Shown: piece by piece, positions 32,194-42,288 of the stretch
Numbering within the stretch: position 1 is the first letter of the stretch
Layout of the letters: every line of letters starts with the position of its first letter
DNA from: Anaerolineae bacterium
GTDB taxonomy: Bacteria > Chloroflexota > Anaerolineae > B4-G1 > DUEL01
DNA: 44,950 bases
Assembly: GCA_016931695.1 (NCBI GenBank)
Contig: JAFGEI010000126.1
Location: forward strand, 1-44,950
Reading direction: 5' to 3'
The notes under the pieces: model-generated
The model's input: the letters and a program-made list of their open reading frames with translations, nothing else
Told to the model about the DNA's origin: nothing
Databases searched by the model: none
Program-made: the position numbers and the translations under genes

Positions 32194-33666
32194 TCATCTT
32201 GTCTCCTTGTCTCCTTGCCCCTTTGTCTCCACATCACAATAGCCAAGGTTGCGTAAAACATCACCCGAACTCTGGCCCGGGATGATCTCGAAGCGGTAGC
32301 GGCCCTGAGAGTCCCGATCGATGACCAACTCGTTGGCCTCGGGCAGGACGCAGTGCTTGCTGCCCCGCACGCCGCCCAGCATCTCCTGGTAGGCGCCGAT
32401 GCCGAAAAAACCGACGTAGAGCCCCCGGCTCTCCACCGGCAGGTAAAGGGGGGAGGAGCTCGGCTTGGGGGGATAGACGTCGTCGCTGTCACAGGTGATG
32501 CCGCCCAGTTGAACGCGGCGGAAGGGCCGGTCGAGGTGGTTGATGGGCAGGACGATAAAGTGCTCGCTCAGCGCCCAGGTGTCGGGGAAAGAAGTCATGA
32601 TCGAACCGTTAATGAGATACCACGGGAGAGCAGAAGCATTTTCCTTGACCGCGACGACGTCAAAGACGTGGGCACCGTGCTCGGCGGTGGTGTAGCGCCC
32701 GAATTCGCCCAGCACGTCGGGCGCCGGCACGTTGTGACGGGCGCAGGCCGCCTGCAGCGTGGTCAGCAGGCGACGGACAAAGGCCGGGTAGTCGAACTGG
32801 AAATCGAGGGTCATGGGGACGGGCACGCCGCCGCCAAAGTCAAAGATGCTCAGGCCGGGGTGACGCTGGCGCAGTTGGGCGTAAATTTCGATCGGCGGCG
32901 TCAGCCAGGCGACGAAATCTCGCTCGTTCAGGATCTGGCTGCCGACCATGGCGTGGTAGAGCTTGAGCTCGAGGTTGGGGGCCGCGGCGATGATCTCGGC
33001 CGCGCGGTGGATGTCGTCGACGCTCATCCCAAAGCGGGAATTGGCTGCCTCCATCTCGCCCAGGTCCTGGTGTGGGCCGTAGCTTTTCTGCCGCAGGCCA
33101 ACCTGGAAGGAAAGGCCAGAATCGATCAGCGGGGCGAGTTCGTCGACATCCTCGACGACGGGGATGACCAACCCGTGTTCCCGCTTCAGGCGAATGAGGC
33201 TGCGGGTATAGTCGATGCCCGGCGGCTTGAAGCCGTTGCAGATCACCATGCAATCCGGCCGCAGGTGACCCGCGGCAATCATGCGGCGGGCGATCTCGAC
33301 GTCGACTGTCGACGACATCTCGTAGTGGGCACCGACCTCCAGCGTGGTGCGGACGACCTCCGCCGCAGCGTTGGCCTTGGAGGCATAGGCATAGTGGAAA
33401 GCGCCCGGATAGCCCGTCTCGTCGATCACGGCAGCAAAGACCGCGCGCATCTGGGCGATCTTTTGGCGGATCTTGGGCAAATAGACGACTTCCAGCGGGC
33501 TGGCAAGCGGCCGCCCTACCTGGACCGGCTCCTGGCCCATCAGCAAGCGGGCCAGGTCGAGCTCTTCATAGTAGAGGTACCCGCCGCGCGCGCTGAGATA
33601 GTCGTTGAACGCATAGCCGTCAGGAACCGCCGTTTCCTGCTCCCAACCGATTACTGGATGGTCCAT
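32194..33666 (-). CDS. Fold-III PLP-dependent decarboxylase (arginine/diaminopimelate decarboxylase family)
   Basis: The 490-residue protein has an alanine-racemase-like barrel with the PLP lysine in FHYAYASKANAA (about 94-105), the glycine-rich phosphate site DFGGGVPV, LGEFGRY, and the C-terminal GITCDSDDVYPP that supplies the substrate-binding Cys-Asp. The pattern is closest to biosynthetic arginine decarboxylases, which lead to polyamines, but the protein is shorter than E. coli SpeA, so the substrate is uncertain. The last ten residues (TKGQGDKETR) are read from a tandem ACAAGGAG-like repeat, so the 3' end may have been extended. A promoter directly before the ATG predicts a leaderless mRNA. 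Confidence 0.85.
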   Translation of the reverse strand: MDHPVIGWEQETAVPDGYAFNDYLSARGGYLYYEELDLARLLMGQEPVQVGRPLASPLEVVYLPKIRQKIAQMRAVFAAVIDETGYPGAFHYAYASKANAAAEVVRTTLEVGAHYEMSSTVDVEIARRMIAAGHLRPDCMVICNGFKPPGIDYTRSLIRLKREHGLVIPVVEDVDELAPLIDSGLSFQVGLRQKSYGPHQDLGEMEAANSRFGMSVDDIHRAAEIIAAAPNLELKLYHAMVGSQILNERDFVAWLTPPIEIYAQLRQRHPGLSIFDFGGGVPVPMTLDFQFDYPAFVRRLLTTLQAACARHNVPAPDVLGEFGRYTTAEHGAHVFDVVAVKENASALPWYLINGSIMTSFPDTWALSEHFIVLPINHLDRPFRRVQLGGITCDSDDVYPPKPSSSPLYLPVESRGLYVGFFGIGAYQEMLGGVRGSKHCVLPEANELVIDRDSQGRYRFEIIPGQSSGDVLRNLGYCDVETKGQGDKETR

Positions 33667-33672
33667 AATTCC

Positions 33673-33701
33673 AGTTTAGCAGGATTCGGCGTTGAGGGCA
33701 A
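33673..33701 (-). promoter_or_regulatory. Promoter giving a leaderless decarboxylase mRNA
   Basis: On the minus strand TTGCCC (33696-33701), a 17-bp spacer and TAAACT (33673-33678) end 6 nt before the ATG at 33666, so transcription would start at or next to the start codon. No ribosome-binding site is present. Confidence 0.6.
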
Positions 33702-33805
33702 GTCGGGGGCCCATCAGTTGGCTGACAATGGGCTGACGAAAATGAAGATGAAGTTTAAAATGTAAAACGTAAAGCGTGGGATTGTTCTGTTTTGCGCATT
33801 GCGCT

Positions 33806-35350
33806 TTATGGCATGGGGTTTGCTAGCCAGGCGATCACTCCGGTCACCAGTGCTAACACGATGAGAGTGACGAGGCCATAGGTCATCGTCTTGCGCATCG
33901 CAGCGCTTTCTTGGGCACCGACCGGCGCGCACCCGACGATGACCTTGGCCGGGGCAAACATGCCGCCCATCGCCCCGCCCGCCGTCTGGGCTGCCAGGGC
34001 AAGCAGGGGGCTCATGCCGACCAGCAGCGCCACCTGTTCCTGCAGCGCGCTAAAGACGACGTTGGAGTTGGTGTTGGAACCGGTCATAAAGGCGCCCAGC
34101 GCGCCGATGAAGGGCGAGGCGAGGGGAAAGGCCGGGCCGACGACGCGGCTGATGCCCTCCGCCAGCAGGTGGGTCATGCCGGCGTGGTCCATCGTCACCG
34201 CCATGCCGACCATGGTGGCGATGCCGAGGCTGGATGGCATCGCCCGGCGCACCACGTCGCGAGCGATGCGGCGCCCGGTCCCCGGCCCGTAGCGGCCCTG
34301 CCGCCAGAACAACACAGCGGTGAGAAGCGAGGCATAGGCCAGCAGCGCCCCGGCGTGGCCAAAGACGTCGATGGTCCGCGCCGTTCCCGCCGGCGTGACC
34401 CAACCGCGGGCCGTCGCCAGCTGGGGCGCCTGGATTCGCAGCACGACCTGGCCGAGAAAGGCGTTGACCGGCGGGACCAGCTCGGCAAGCAAGACGATGA
34501 GGACCAACAGGCCGTATGGAACCAGGGCCCACGGCAGGCGCATGCCCTCGTCGTCCACTTCCCGCTTCTCCATCTTCCCCCGCGCGGCCCAACGCGCCCA
34601 GGCCACGCCGACCGCCAACCCGGCCAGGCCGCCGCACATGCCGCCAATGGACCACATGCCCAGGACGACGACCAGGTATTGGGCGCCGGCCATCGCCAGC
34701 CCCATGACCAGCAGCGGAAGCAGGCGGCGAAAGAGCGCGCGCGGGCCGCCGGCGGCCCACAGCACCCCCGCGCCGCACAGCATGCAGGTAAGCCCAAGCA
34801 TCGCCGCCGCAGGGGCGGCCAGCTCCTCGCCGGAGCGGCCGGTGGCGGCGATCAGGGCGTAGAAGGACGAGCCGAGGGAGCCAAAGGTCACGGCCCAGGA
34901 GTGGCCCACCGAGGCAATGACGACAGCAGTCACGGCGGGAAAGCCGAGCCCGACCAGCAGCGGTCCGACCACCGCCACCGGCACGCCAAAACCGCTGACG
35001 CCCTGGAGAAAGGAGCCAAAGGCCCAGCCCAGCAGGAGCGCCTGCAACGCCCGGTCGGGAGTGAGCCGGGGCAGGCCCTGGCCGATAGCTGTAATTGCTC
35101 CCGCTTCGTCCGTCACGCGGTAAAAGAGGAGGGCGGCCCAGATGATATAGAGCACCCACAAGGCGAGCAGCAGCCCCTTGACCTGCGCCCAGGCCAGCAC
35201 CTGCCACCCGGCGCCAAAGCGGAGGGCGGCGATGAGCAGCGCCGCCAACCAGCCGGCTGGCCCGGCCTGGGTGCCTTTCCAGCGCAGCCCAAGCATGAGA
35301 AAGAGGACCAAGACAATGGGGAGAAGGGCGGATATCCAGTCAATAAACAT
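33806..35350 (-). CDS. L-lactate permease (LctP) family transporter
   Basis: This 514-residue protein is highly hydrophobic with about a dozen membrane segments. The [26 protein letters not shown] stretch (about 130-155), [21 protein letters not shown] and [24 protein letters not shown] near the C-terminus are hallmarks of the LctP family, which imports lactate or glycolate with protons. The substrate cannot be settled from sequence. There is no good ribosome site before ATG 35350. It lies 43 nt downstream of the C39-like gene on the same strand, with tandem repeats between them. Confidence 0.92.
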   Translation of the reverse strand: MFIDWISALLPIVLVLFLMLGLRWKGTQAGPAGWLAALLIAALRFGAGWQVLAWAQVKGLLLALWVLYIIWAALLFYRVTDEAGAITAIGQGLPRLTPDRALQALLLGWAFGSFLQGVSGFGVPVAVVGPLLVGLGFPAVTAVVIASVGHSWAVTFGSLGSSFYALIAATGRSGEELAAPAAAMLGLTCMLCGAGVLWAAGGPRALFRRLLPLLVMGLAMAGAQYLVVVLGMWSIGGMCGGLAGLAVGVAWARWAARGKMEKREVDDEGMRLPWALVPYGLLVLIVLLAELVPPVNAFLGQVVLRIQAPQLATARGWVTPAGTARTIDVFGHAGALLAYASLLTAVLFWRQGRYGPGTGRRIARDVVRRAMPSSLGIATMVGMAVTMDHAGMTHLLAEGISRVVGPAFPLASPFIGALGAFMTGSNTNSNVVFSALQEQVALLVGMSPLLALAAQTAGGAMGGMFAPAKVIVGCAPVGAQESAAMRKTMTYGLVTLIVLALVTGVIAWLANPMP

Positions 35351-35351
35351 T

Positions 35352-35379
35352 AGTCTGAAGTCCGAAGTCTGAAGTCCGA
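35352..35379. repeat. Short 14-bp tandem repeat
   Basis: AGTCTGAAGTCCGA occurs twice head to tail (35352-35365, 35366-35379), with a partial third copy, in the 43-nt gap between the C39-like and permease genes. Confidence 0.8.
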
Positions 35380-35393
35380 AGTGTGGAGAGACA

Positions 35394-36647
35394 TTATTCT
35401 TCTATCGCGGCTAGTGCCTCCGCCGCCGGGGACCAGTCCTCGTGGTAGTGGAGGGCGGTTTCGAAATCCGCCCGCGCCGCCGCGACGTCCCCTTGGCCCC
35501 AGAGGGCCATCCCGCGCCAGTAGTACGACTCTTCCAGGTTCGACGTCGTCGCCAGGGTGGCATTGGCCAACGCGATGACGTCCTCATAGCGGCCGGCGGC
35601 ATAGTAGGCTTCGTAGGGGCCGAACTGGTACCACAGCATGCGCCAGTGGAGGCCCAGCACGCGCGCCCGGTCGTAGGCGGCGGCGGCTTCTTCGTACTGC
35701 CCGAGCAGCAGCAGGTTGGAGCCGACGTCGAACCAGGCAAAGGTCTCGGCGTCGGCGCAGTCGGCGTAGGCGACGCAGGAGAGGGGCGGCTCGAGCGCCT
35801 CCTGGCGGGCCGTCTCCAGCGCCCCAGCGATAGCTGTCGCCTCGTCCCAATCCGCCCCCAGCACCGCCGCCAGTTGGCCCTCCCGCTCGGCCGGGTAAGG
35901 CACAACATACACCCGGTCAAAGACCCGCCACAACTCGTCCAGCTCCTGGTAGCCAATGGGCAGGTCGGGGCCGTGGAGCGAGTCGTAGGTGATGAACTGC
36001 TCCGCCGCGTCGTCGTAGCCGACCAGCAGCCGGTAGTGACCGAGTTGGTCCCGCGCATCCCGCACGTACCAGGTCTCGACGATGACGGGAAAGCCGGCGG
36101 CGAGCAGCCGCTTGAGCCGTTCCAGGTCGCCGCCGACGCGGACCAGGGCTTGCAGCCCGATCTCTTGCACCGCGTCGGCCATCTCGTGCGGGCTGACGTT
36201 CTTGTCCTCGGGATCGGGCTTGAGGATGGGGGCCAGCTCGCGCTGCGTCTCGCTGCGGCCCCAGTAGGAGAGGGCCATGGCCAGCGTCGCCGGGCCGCAG
36301 TTGTTCCAGCCCTGGGGTTCGTGCCGCAGGCCAGCCAGGGTGTGGGCGGCGGGCAGGGTGGGACGGGGAGTGGGCGAGGGCAGAGGGGTGGGTTGAAGGG
36401 TCGGGAGAACCGTCGGCGTTGGGGAGGGGATCGGCGTGGGCGCGGGCGGAAGCGTAGCAGCGGGAGTCGGGAGCAGGTCGGGATGGTCGACCTGGCGCCA
36501 CTGTTGGAGAGGCTCGGGCATATAGTAGGCGTAGCGGCCCGGCAGGGCGCGAACCAGGGCCGGCAGCGCGGCGAAAAAGACAGCGGCGAGGAGCAGGCCG
36601 ATGGTCAACAGGATGAGCAAGATCAGCAACCGGTGTGCACGCGACAT
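35394..36647 (-). CDS. Membrane-anchored C39-like cysteine peptidase with TPR-like repeats
   Basis: The 417-residue product has an N-terminal membrane helix (7-30) and a Pro/Thr-rich linker (about 60-100). A C39-like domain follows, with Cys117 in WNNCGPATLAMAL, His204 in GHYRLLVGYDD and Asp222 in TYDS. The C-terminal third (about 280-415) contains helical repeats resembling TPRs (FDVGSNLLLLGQYEEAAAAYDRA, YYWRGMALWGQGDVAAARADFETAL). The linker and anchor place the peptidase domain outside the membrane. Such stand-alone C39-like proteins may cleave peptides or only bind them; activity is not proven. A promoter next to the ATG suggests a leaderless transcript. A much longer open frame upstream on this strand is a shadow of the formate dehydrogenase genes. 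Confidence 0.87.
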   Translation of the reverse strand: MSRAHRLLILLILLTIGLLLAAVFFAALPALVRALPGRYAYYMPEPLQQWRQVDHPDLLPTPAATLPPAPTPIPSPTPTVLPTLQPTPLPSPTPRPTLPAAHTLAGLRHEPQGWNNCGPATLAMALSYWGRSETQRELAPILKPDPEDKNVSPHEMADAVQEIGLQALVRVGGDLERLKRLLAAGFPVIVETWYVRDARDQLGHYRLLVGYDDAAEQFITYDSLHGPDLPIGYQELDELWRVFDRVYVVPYPAEREGQLAAVLGADWDEATAIAGALETARQEALEPPLSCVAYADCADAETFAWFDVGSNLLLLGQYEEAAAAYDRARVLGLHWRMLWYQFGPYEAYYAAGRYEDVIALANATLATTSNLEESYYWRGMALWGQGDVAAARADFETALHYHEDWSPAAEALAAIEE

Positions 36648-36654
36648 ACCGGCA

Positions 36655-36682
36655 ATGATACCAGAGGTGGGGCAGAGCGCAA
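36655..36682 (-). promoter_or_regulatory. Promoter giving a leaderless C39-like mRNA
   Basis: On the minus strand TTGCGC (36677-36682), a 16-bp spacer and TATCAT (36655-36660) end 7 nt before the ATG at 36647. Confidence 0.55.
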
Positions 36683-36688
36683 ATGGGG

Positions 36689-36728
36689 GGATTGGGGGCC
36701 GCTGGCCGGAACCGGCGGCCCCCAATCC
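36689..36728 (-). terminator. Strong hairpin after the second formate dehydrogenase operon
   Basis: GGATTGGGGGCCGC (36689-36702) pairs with GCGGCCCCCAATCC (36715-36728), 14 perfect bp extendable inward by 3. It lies 8 nt after the NrfD-like stop. No T-run follows. Confidence 0.65.
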
Positions 36729-36736
36729 ATTGGCAG

Positions 36737-37879
36737 CTAGGTCGTCGCTTCGTCGCGCGCGACGGCCGGTTCGGGCAAAACAGGCAGGAAGCGCGTGGCC
36801 AGGAAAAAGAGGAGCACGCCAGCGGCAACGGCGGCGATGGAGACGGCGATCTCGATCCAGTGGGGGAAATACGTCGCCCCGGGCGGAGCGTTCAGCGCCA
36901 GTAGGGCGACGTTGGTGCGGTTGAGCGCCAGGCCCACCAGCACGCACGCCGACCCCCAAACCAGCCCCGAACTGGTTTCCCGGCCCTTGCGTGTCAAGAA
37001 GAGGACAAAGGGGACAACGGCCCCAATCACAATCTCGGCCAGGAATAACACGCTCAACCAGCCCTCTGTGAACAACAGCCCCATCTCTCCCGCAGTCAGC
37101 AGATCGCCGATCTTGATTGCCAGGTAGATGCCAAGCATGATCGCCACGATCTTGGCCAGGTCGCTCAGAAGGCCCAGCTTGAGGTCGCGGCCAAAGGCCT
37201 TGAAGCTCACCACGGCGACAAAGATCGCCATCGACAGCCCGCTGAACGCCGCGGCGGCGAAAAAGAACAAGGGCAGCAGCGGCGTCCACCACAGGGGATG
37301 GAGCTTGTAGGGCATGAGCAGGAAGAGGGAGCCGAGGGAGGACTGATGGAGCGAGGAGAGGACGATCCCTGCCCCGGCAATCACGACGGTGGCGAACCGG
37401 ATGAGCCGGAGCGGCTTTTGCCAGTTCAGCCGTTCCAGGATCGCCGGGGCGACTTCCAGGACGAGAATGACGGTGTAGACGGTGATGCACATGCTGACCT
37501 CGAACATGAACGAGTGCAGGTTCCAGTACCAGGGGATGAGAATGTTGTAGAACCTGTGCCAGCGTGCCAGGTCCATCAGCAGCACCACGACGACAAAGAC
37601 ATAACCCAGGAAGCCGGCGACAATCACCGGGCGCGCGATGGGATAGTATTCGTGCCGGTCGTAGATGTGCGTGACGGCCGAGATCATGAACGCGCCGGCC
37701 GAGAAGGGGATGAAAAAGACGTCGTAAACGATCCACAAACCCCAGGGATAGGCGTCGCTGAGGTTGGTGGTCGGCCCCAGCCCCTGGACGAAGCGCGCGA
37801 TCGCCGCGATCCCTCCCACCAGGGTCACGATCCCCAGGATGACGACGATGGCAGCTTGAAGTTTCCTTGTCTTGCTCAT
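36737..37879 (-). CDS. NrfD/HybB-type integral membrane subunit
   Basis: This 380-residue protein has about nine or ten membrane helices and matches the NrfD/PsrC family ([27 protein letters not shown] near 41-67, [37 protein letters not shown]). These subunits exchange electrons with quinones without haem, often in complex with a four-cluster protein and a molybdopterin enzyme. It replaces the cytochrome b subunit found in the first formate dehydrogenase operon. The ATG overlaps the beta-subunit stop by 4 nt (37876-37879). Confidence 0.92.
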   Translation of the reverse strand: MSKTRKLQAAIVVILGIVTLVGGIAAIARFVQGLGPTTNLSDAYPWGLWIVYDVFFIPFSAGAFMISAVTHIYDRHEYYPIARPVIVAGFLGYVFVVVVLLMDLARWHRFYNILIPWYWNLHSFMFEVSMCITVYTVILVLEVAPAILERLNWQKPLRLIRFATVVIAGAGIVLSSLHQSSLGSLFLLMPYKLHPLWWTPLLPLFFFAAAAFSGLSMAIFVAVVSFKAFGRDLKLGLLSDLAKIVAIMLGIYLAIKIGDLLTAGEMGLLFTEGWLSVLFLAEIVIGAVVPFVLFLTRKGRETSSGLVWGSACVLVGLALNRTNVALLALNAPPGATYFPHWIEIAVSIAAVAAGVLLFFLATRFLPVLPEPAVARDEATT

Positions 37880-38682
37880 GATGCCTCCCGTTCCTCTTGT
37901 TCAGCATCTTGTTCGGCGTGCATGTTTTTCTCCCGGCGGGAGAACCAGTAATAGAGGCCGCCCAACACGGCTGCCACGGTGACGGCGATGCTGGGCGTAC
38001 CATAGGTAGCGACCACCTCGCTCAGCGTCGTGACCGGCTCCGGCCCCAGGGTGGGGAACCCCAGCTTGTCGAAAGGAACCGCCGAGAGGTACAACCACGA
38101 CGTGCCGCCCAGTTCGTCCTTGCCATAAACGTGGTCGACGTACCGGCCGGGTTGGTTGCGGATGCGCTCCTCCGCCTCGGCGATGAGGTCGTCCCGGTTC
38201 CCAAAGACGATCGCGTCGGTGGGGCAGGCCTTGGCGCAGGCCGGCTCCAGCCCGGCCTCCAGGCGGTCCACGCAGAAGCGACACTTGCGGACGAAAGGCA
38301 GGGGCTCTTCCCATTCCAACTTGGGCACGCCAAAAGGACAGACTACCATGCAGTAACGGCAGCCGATGCAGCGGGCGGGGTCGTAGACGACGGCGCCCTG
38401 CTCCGTTTGATGGAAGGCGCCCACCGGGCAGGCCGACGCACAGGCGGGGTGCAGGCAGTGCATACACTGTCGCTTGGCAAAAACCCACTGCAGCCCATCG
38501 CCCTCGTCCACCTCGGTGAACTCGACCAGGGTCCACGTGTCGGCCGACAGCGCGGCTGGATTCTGATAGCTGCCCCAGTTTTGGGTCTCTTCTGCCGGCA
38601 GGTCGTTCCACTGCTTGCAAGCCACCTGGCACGCCCGGCAGCCGATACATCGCGTCAGGTCGACCAGCATTCCTTTTCTCAT
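37876..38682 (-). CDS. Formate dehydrogenase beta-like four-cluster iron-sulfur protein
   Basis: The 268-residue protein contains four [4Fe-4S] cysteine sets: [42 protein letters not shown] and [23 protein letters not shown]-terminal membrane helix (about 228-248, [23 protein letters not shown]) follows, as in FdnH. It should pass electrons from the selenocysteine alpha subunit to the NrfD-like subunit. The start (ATG 38682) overlaps the alpha stop as ATGA, with AAAGGGAG upstream. It is paralogous to 9381-10166. Confidence 0.93.
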   Translation of the reverse strand: MRKGMLVDLTRCIGCRACQVACKQWNDLPAEETQNWGSYQNPAALSADTWTLVEFTEVDEGDGLQWVFAKRQCMHCLHPACASACPVGAFHQTEQGAVVYDPARCIGCRYCMVVCPFGVPKLEWEEPLPFVRKCRFCVDRLEAGLEPACAKACPTDAIVFGNRDDLIAEAEERIRNQPGRYVDHVYGKDELGGTSWLYLSAVPFDKLGFPTLGPEPVTTLSEVVATYGTPSIAVTVAAVLGGLYYWFSRREKNMHAEQDAEQEEREAS

Positions 38683-41600
38683 TGTTCTGCACTCCCTTTC
38701 CTGATCCTGACCAAAAAAGCTTTATACTCGGGGATCATGGTGTTGGCGTCGCCGACGTGGGGGGTCAGTACGTTGGCGCTGTCGCCCTTGCTCAGGCCGG
38801 TAAAGCCCCAGTGCCACGGGATGCCGATCACGTGAACGATCTTGCCGTCCAATTGAAACGGCTTGAAGCGCCTGGTGACGACCGCCCGCGCCGTGATCGC
38901 CCCGCGCATGGACTCGACAGTGACCCACTCGCCGTTCTGGATCTCTGACGCGGCTGCCAGTTCCTCGCTCATCTCGACGAACAGCTCGGGCATCATCTCC
39001 ACCAGCCATGGGATGTTGCGAGTCATCTGCCCGGCCTGCCAGTGCTCGCTCACCCGGTACGTGGTCGCCACGACGGGGAACTCGTCGCACGTGCCAACCT
39101 GGTCTGGTCGCCAGACCTTGATGCACGGATTGACCTGGGTAGCGCCGAGCGGATGCTCGAAGGGGCTCTCCAGGGGTTCATAGTGCTGCGGGAACGGCCC
39201 ATCGGTCAGGCCGGGGCCAAAGATGTGCGCGAGTCCCAGCGGTTTCATGATGAAGGGGTAGCGCGTGCCCTCGCTGTTCATCGGCGGCCACCCGCCGTCC
39301 GGCACGTCGCCTTCCCATCCTTCGCTCGTCCAACGCACGACAAAGTCCTCGCCGTCCCAGGGATTGCCGTCCAGGTCGACCGAGGCGCGATTGTAGATGA
39401 TGCGCCGGTTGAGCGGCCAGCACCAGGCCCAACGGGCATAGAGGCCGATGCCGGCAGGGTGGTAGTCGACGTCGTCGCGCCACTTTTGGCGGTTGCCATC
39501 GCTCTCGTTATAGCTCTGCGTATAGAGCCAGTTGCTCGACGAGGTCGCCCCGTCGTCTCTCAGGTGCGCAAAGCTCTTGAGCAGCGTCCCCGCGCCGTAC
39601 GCCAGCGAACCGTCCTCGTTGCGCAGCGCGGTTTCGGCAAAGCCGTTGATCTCGCGCGAGACCAGGTCGACCAGGCTGTCCGCGCCGCGGGGGAAAGGCG
39701 AAGCGTCGTACCAGCCCTTCCAACGCATCTTGGTGATGGCCTCGGCGTTCGGACCGCCCTCGACCTCGTACAGCGCGATGATGTGGAGCATCAGCTCGTT
39801 CAAGATCTCCAGATCAGACCTGGCCTCGCCGGGCGGATCGACCGCCTTCCAGCGCCACTGGCTCCAGCGCCCGCTGTTGATCACACTGCCCTCTTTTTCG
39901 TACGAGCAGGCTGCGGGCAGGGCAAAGACCTCGGTTTGGATCTGTGCCGGGTCGACGCCCGGTTCCCGCCAGAAGGCAGCAGTCTCTGTTTCCCACAGGT
40001 CGACGGCCACCAACCATTTCAGGTTTTGCAGCGCCTGCCGTTCGACGACGCTGTTCGGACCGCCCACGGCCGGGTTCTGGCCCCAGCACAACAACCCCTC
40101 GATCTTGCCCTGCGCTAGCGCCTCGAACAGCGAGATGTGGGAATAGTTACCACCCGGTTCGAGCTTGGGCAGCCACTGGTAACCGAACTCGTTCTCCGCC
40201 GTGGCATTGTCGCCGTACCAGCTCTTGAGCAGACTGACCAGATACTTGGGATAGTTCAACCACCAACTGGCGCTCTTGGGATCGCTGGTGGCATAAGCCC
40301 GGGCGCGATTTTCCAGGTGGTCTTGCAAGGTCACCTCGCTGGCGTTGGGCATCGCCAGGTAACCCGGCAGAATGTGGAACAAGAGGGCGTGGTCAGTGGA
40401 GCCTTGGACGTTGCACTCCCCGCGCAGGGCGTTGATGCCCCCGCCCGCCACGCCCATATTGGCCAGCAACAGCTGCAGGATGGCGTAGGAGCGGATATTC
40501 TGGGTCCCGTACGTGTGGTGGGTGGCGCCCATGGCATACATGATGGTTCCACTCTTGCCCACCGGTCCCGTCCGGCGCGCATAGGTCTCGCAAACCCGGA
40601 TAAAGTCCTCCGGGTCGGTGCCGGTGATGGCACAGACGGTCTCGACGTCGTATGGTTCGTACTGTTTTTTCAAGAGCTGAAAAACGCAGTTTGGATCACT
40701 GAGCGTCGGGTCGCGCAGCGGGATGCCGTTTTCATCACTCTGCCACTGCCACGTTGTCTTGTCGTACTGGCCAAAGCCAGCGTTCTCACCGGGCACAAAA
40801 CCGGAAAACAGGCCGTCATGTTCCGTGGACGTCTGGAACGCGGGGTCGATCAGGACAGCGGCGTTGGTATATTCGACCAGGTAAGTCTTGTTGTAAAAGA
40901 GCGGATCGTCCAGATGTTCTTCCATGTCATCCAGGACCCACTTGATCATCCCGCCAAAGAATGCAATGTCGGTACCCGGGCGGAGCCGGGCATAGACGTG
41001 GGCTTTGGCCGAGGTGCGGGTAAAGCGTGGATCGAGGTTGATCAACGTGGCCCCATTCTCCTCGATGGCCTTGGTGACCCACTTGAAGGAGACAGGGTGA
41101 TTTTCTGCCGCGTTGCTGCCGACGATCAGGATGCAGTCGCTGTTCTGCAAATCACACCAGTGGTTCGTCATCGCCCCTCTACCGAACGACTCTGCCAGAG
41201 CCGCTACAGTAGCGGAGTGTCATATTCGCGCCTGGTGTTCCAGGTAGACGAGGCCGAGCCCGCGCAACATCTTGACCAGCAGGGCGCACTCTTCGTTGTC
41301 CAAGGCAGCCCCGCCCAGCGCGCCGATCGTCTCGACCCGGTTGACCGTGCGGCCTTCGCTGTCGACCGTTTGGAAATCCGGGTCGCGGGTGTCCTTGATT
41401 CGCCGCGCGATCTGCGCCAGCGCCCAGTCCCACGACTTTTCCTCCCATTCCGTGGCCCCCGGCGCGCGGTACAAGACCGCCTGCAAGCGGTAGGGATTGA
41501 TCTCCCCGTCCACTGTATGGATCTGCGGCGAGGACGCCCCCTTGCTACACAGGCTCCCGCGGTTGATGGGATGATCGGGGTCGCCTTCCATGTTGACCAC

Positions 41601-41792
41601 CTGGCTGTCCTGGGCGGCCACGATGGCGCCGCACCCCACGCCGCAGTAGCAGCAGATGGTGGGCGTCTCGCCGATGGGCTTGTGCAAGGGAAAAGACTGC
41701 ACCGCGGCTGCCCGGACAGCTCCGGCGGGCAAGATCAGGGCACCGGCTACAGTTCCGGTGAGTTTGAGAAAATCTCTGCGGTTCAGTTCCAT
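38679..41792 (-). CDS. Second formate dehydrogenase alpha subunit, selenoprotein, TAT-exported
   Basis: This 1037-residue protein (reading through one TGA) is a close paralogue of 10168-13272. It has the twin-arginine signal NRRDFLK (4-10), the [4Fe-4S] ligands Cys47, Cys50, Cys54 and Cys82, and an in-frame TGA at 41220-41222 for residue 191 in [24 protein letters not shown]. The selenocysteine position, the following His and the [11 protein letters not shown] run match known formate dehydrogenases. Its partners are a four-cluster beta protein and an NrfD-type subunit rather than a cytochrome b. Gene callers would split it at the UGA. A start at ATG 41792 is supported by GAGGAGGTTTGAA upstream. 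Specificity for formate rather than a related substrate is inferred from similarity to the first copy. Confidence 0.93.
41187..41203 (-). promoter_or_regulatory. Candidate SECIS hairpin in the second alpha gene
   Basis: The mRNA forms CGGCUCU-GGC-AGAGUCG 16 nt after the UGA, identical to the copy at 12667-12683. Here the preceding bases also form a perfect 6-bp stem, CCGCUA-CUG-UAGCGG, which is imperfect in the first gene. Confidence 0.65.
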
Positions 41793-41863
41793 ATTTCAAA
41801 CCTCCTCATAAAAGATGAGCGGGCGAGTGTGAGATACTCGTTTTGGGTCAATTTCCTGGCGGC

Positions 41864-41921
41864 AGCCCACAGGGTGGGCTGGGGCAGGCCACAGGGCCCT
41901 GGAGGGGAACCCTGCGGCCTG
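41864..41921. other. Two strong hairpins in the leader of the second formate dehydrogenase operon
   Basis: AGCCCAC/GTGGGCT (41864-41870, 41874-41880) is a perfect 7-bp stem. CAGGCCACAGGG (41885-41896) pairs with CCCTGCGGCCTG (41910-41921), 12 bp with one G-U in the minus-strand RNA. They lie in the 201-nt gap between a small membrane protein gene and the alpha gene and could act as terminator or attenuator. No clear promoter is seen in this gap. Confidence 0.6.
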
Positions 41922-41993
41922 CCTGGCACCAATCGTGCAGCCGGAGGTACCGCCAACCGGCCTCACGCCTCAGCTGTCAATGCGGCGAGAAGG

Positions 41994-42173
41994 TCACTCT
42001 GCCTCTACAGACACCCTGGATACTTTTTGCACGACAGCCTGCCGCCATTCCCGCGCCTTGTCGCGCACAATCCGGTACAGCCCGGCAATGACCGTCGACC
42101 AGACGAGGAAGGGGACGAAGAAAATCACCGCAACCCCAACAACCAAAGCAACGACGACTCCAATTTCCTCCAT
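41994..42173 (-). CDS. Small membrane protein, microprotein family member A
   Basis: This 59-residue protein has one hydrophobic helix with a fixed pattern (VVVALVVGVAVIFFVPFLVWSTVIAGLYRIVRDK, about residues 5-38), followed by a charged tail. The same pattern recurs in two other small proteins (44478-44654, 44688-44858) and in the C-terminus of the TauE-like permease, so it is a real family. The ATG at 42173 has AGGAGGC upstream; the longer open frame has no support. Function is unknown. It lies between the permease and the second formate dehydrogenase on the same strand. Confidence 0.8.
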   Translation of the reverse strand: MEEIGVVVALVVGVAVIFFVPFLVWSTVIAGLYRIVRDKAREWRQAVVQKVSRVSVEAE

Positions 42174-42199
42174 TTTTTGCCTCCTGATGTTTTTTATAC

Positions 42200-42286
42200 G
42201 TAACTGCTCAGCCGGGCGCCCCTGGACGCCCTCCCAAGTCCGGAAAGGGGAAGGATGTGGATGTCGCGGGCGGCCTGAGCAGTTAC
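42200..42286. repeat. 87-bp element with 12-bp terminal inverted repeats
   Basis: GTAACTGCTCAG (42200-42211) and its exact reverse complement CTGAGCAGTTAC (42275-42286) bound a GC-rich core with no gene. The same 12-mer is at 21840-21851. It occupies most of the gap between the TauE-like and microprotein A genes. It could be a miniature transposable element or a REP-like repeat. Confidence 0.65.
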
Positions 42287-42288
42287 TG

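Noticed and set aside
35394-38003. An 869-residue fusion extending the C39-like gene upstream
   Set aside because: The upstream part is an out-of-frame shadow of the NrfD-like and beta-subunit genes. The real protein begins at the ATG at 36647, giving a normal membrane anchor.
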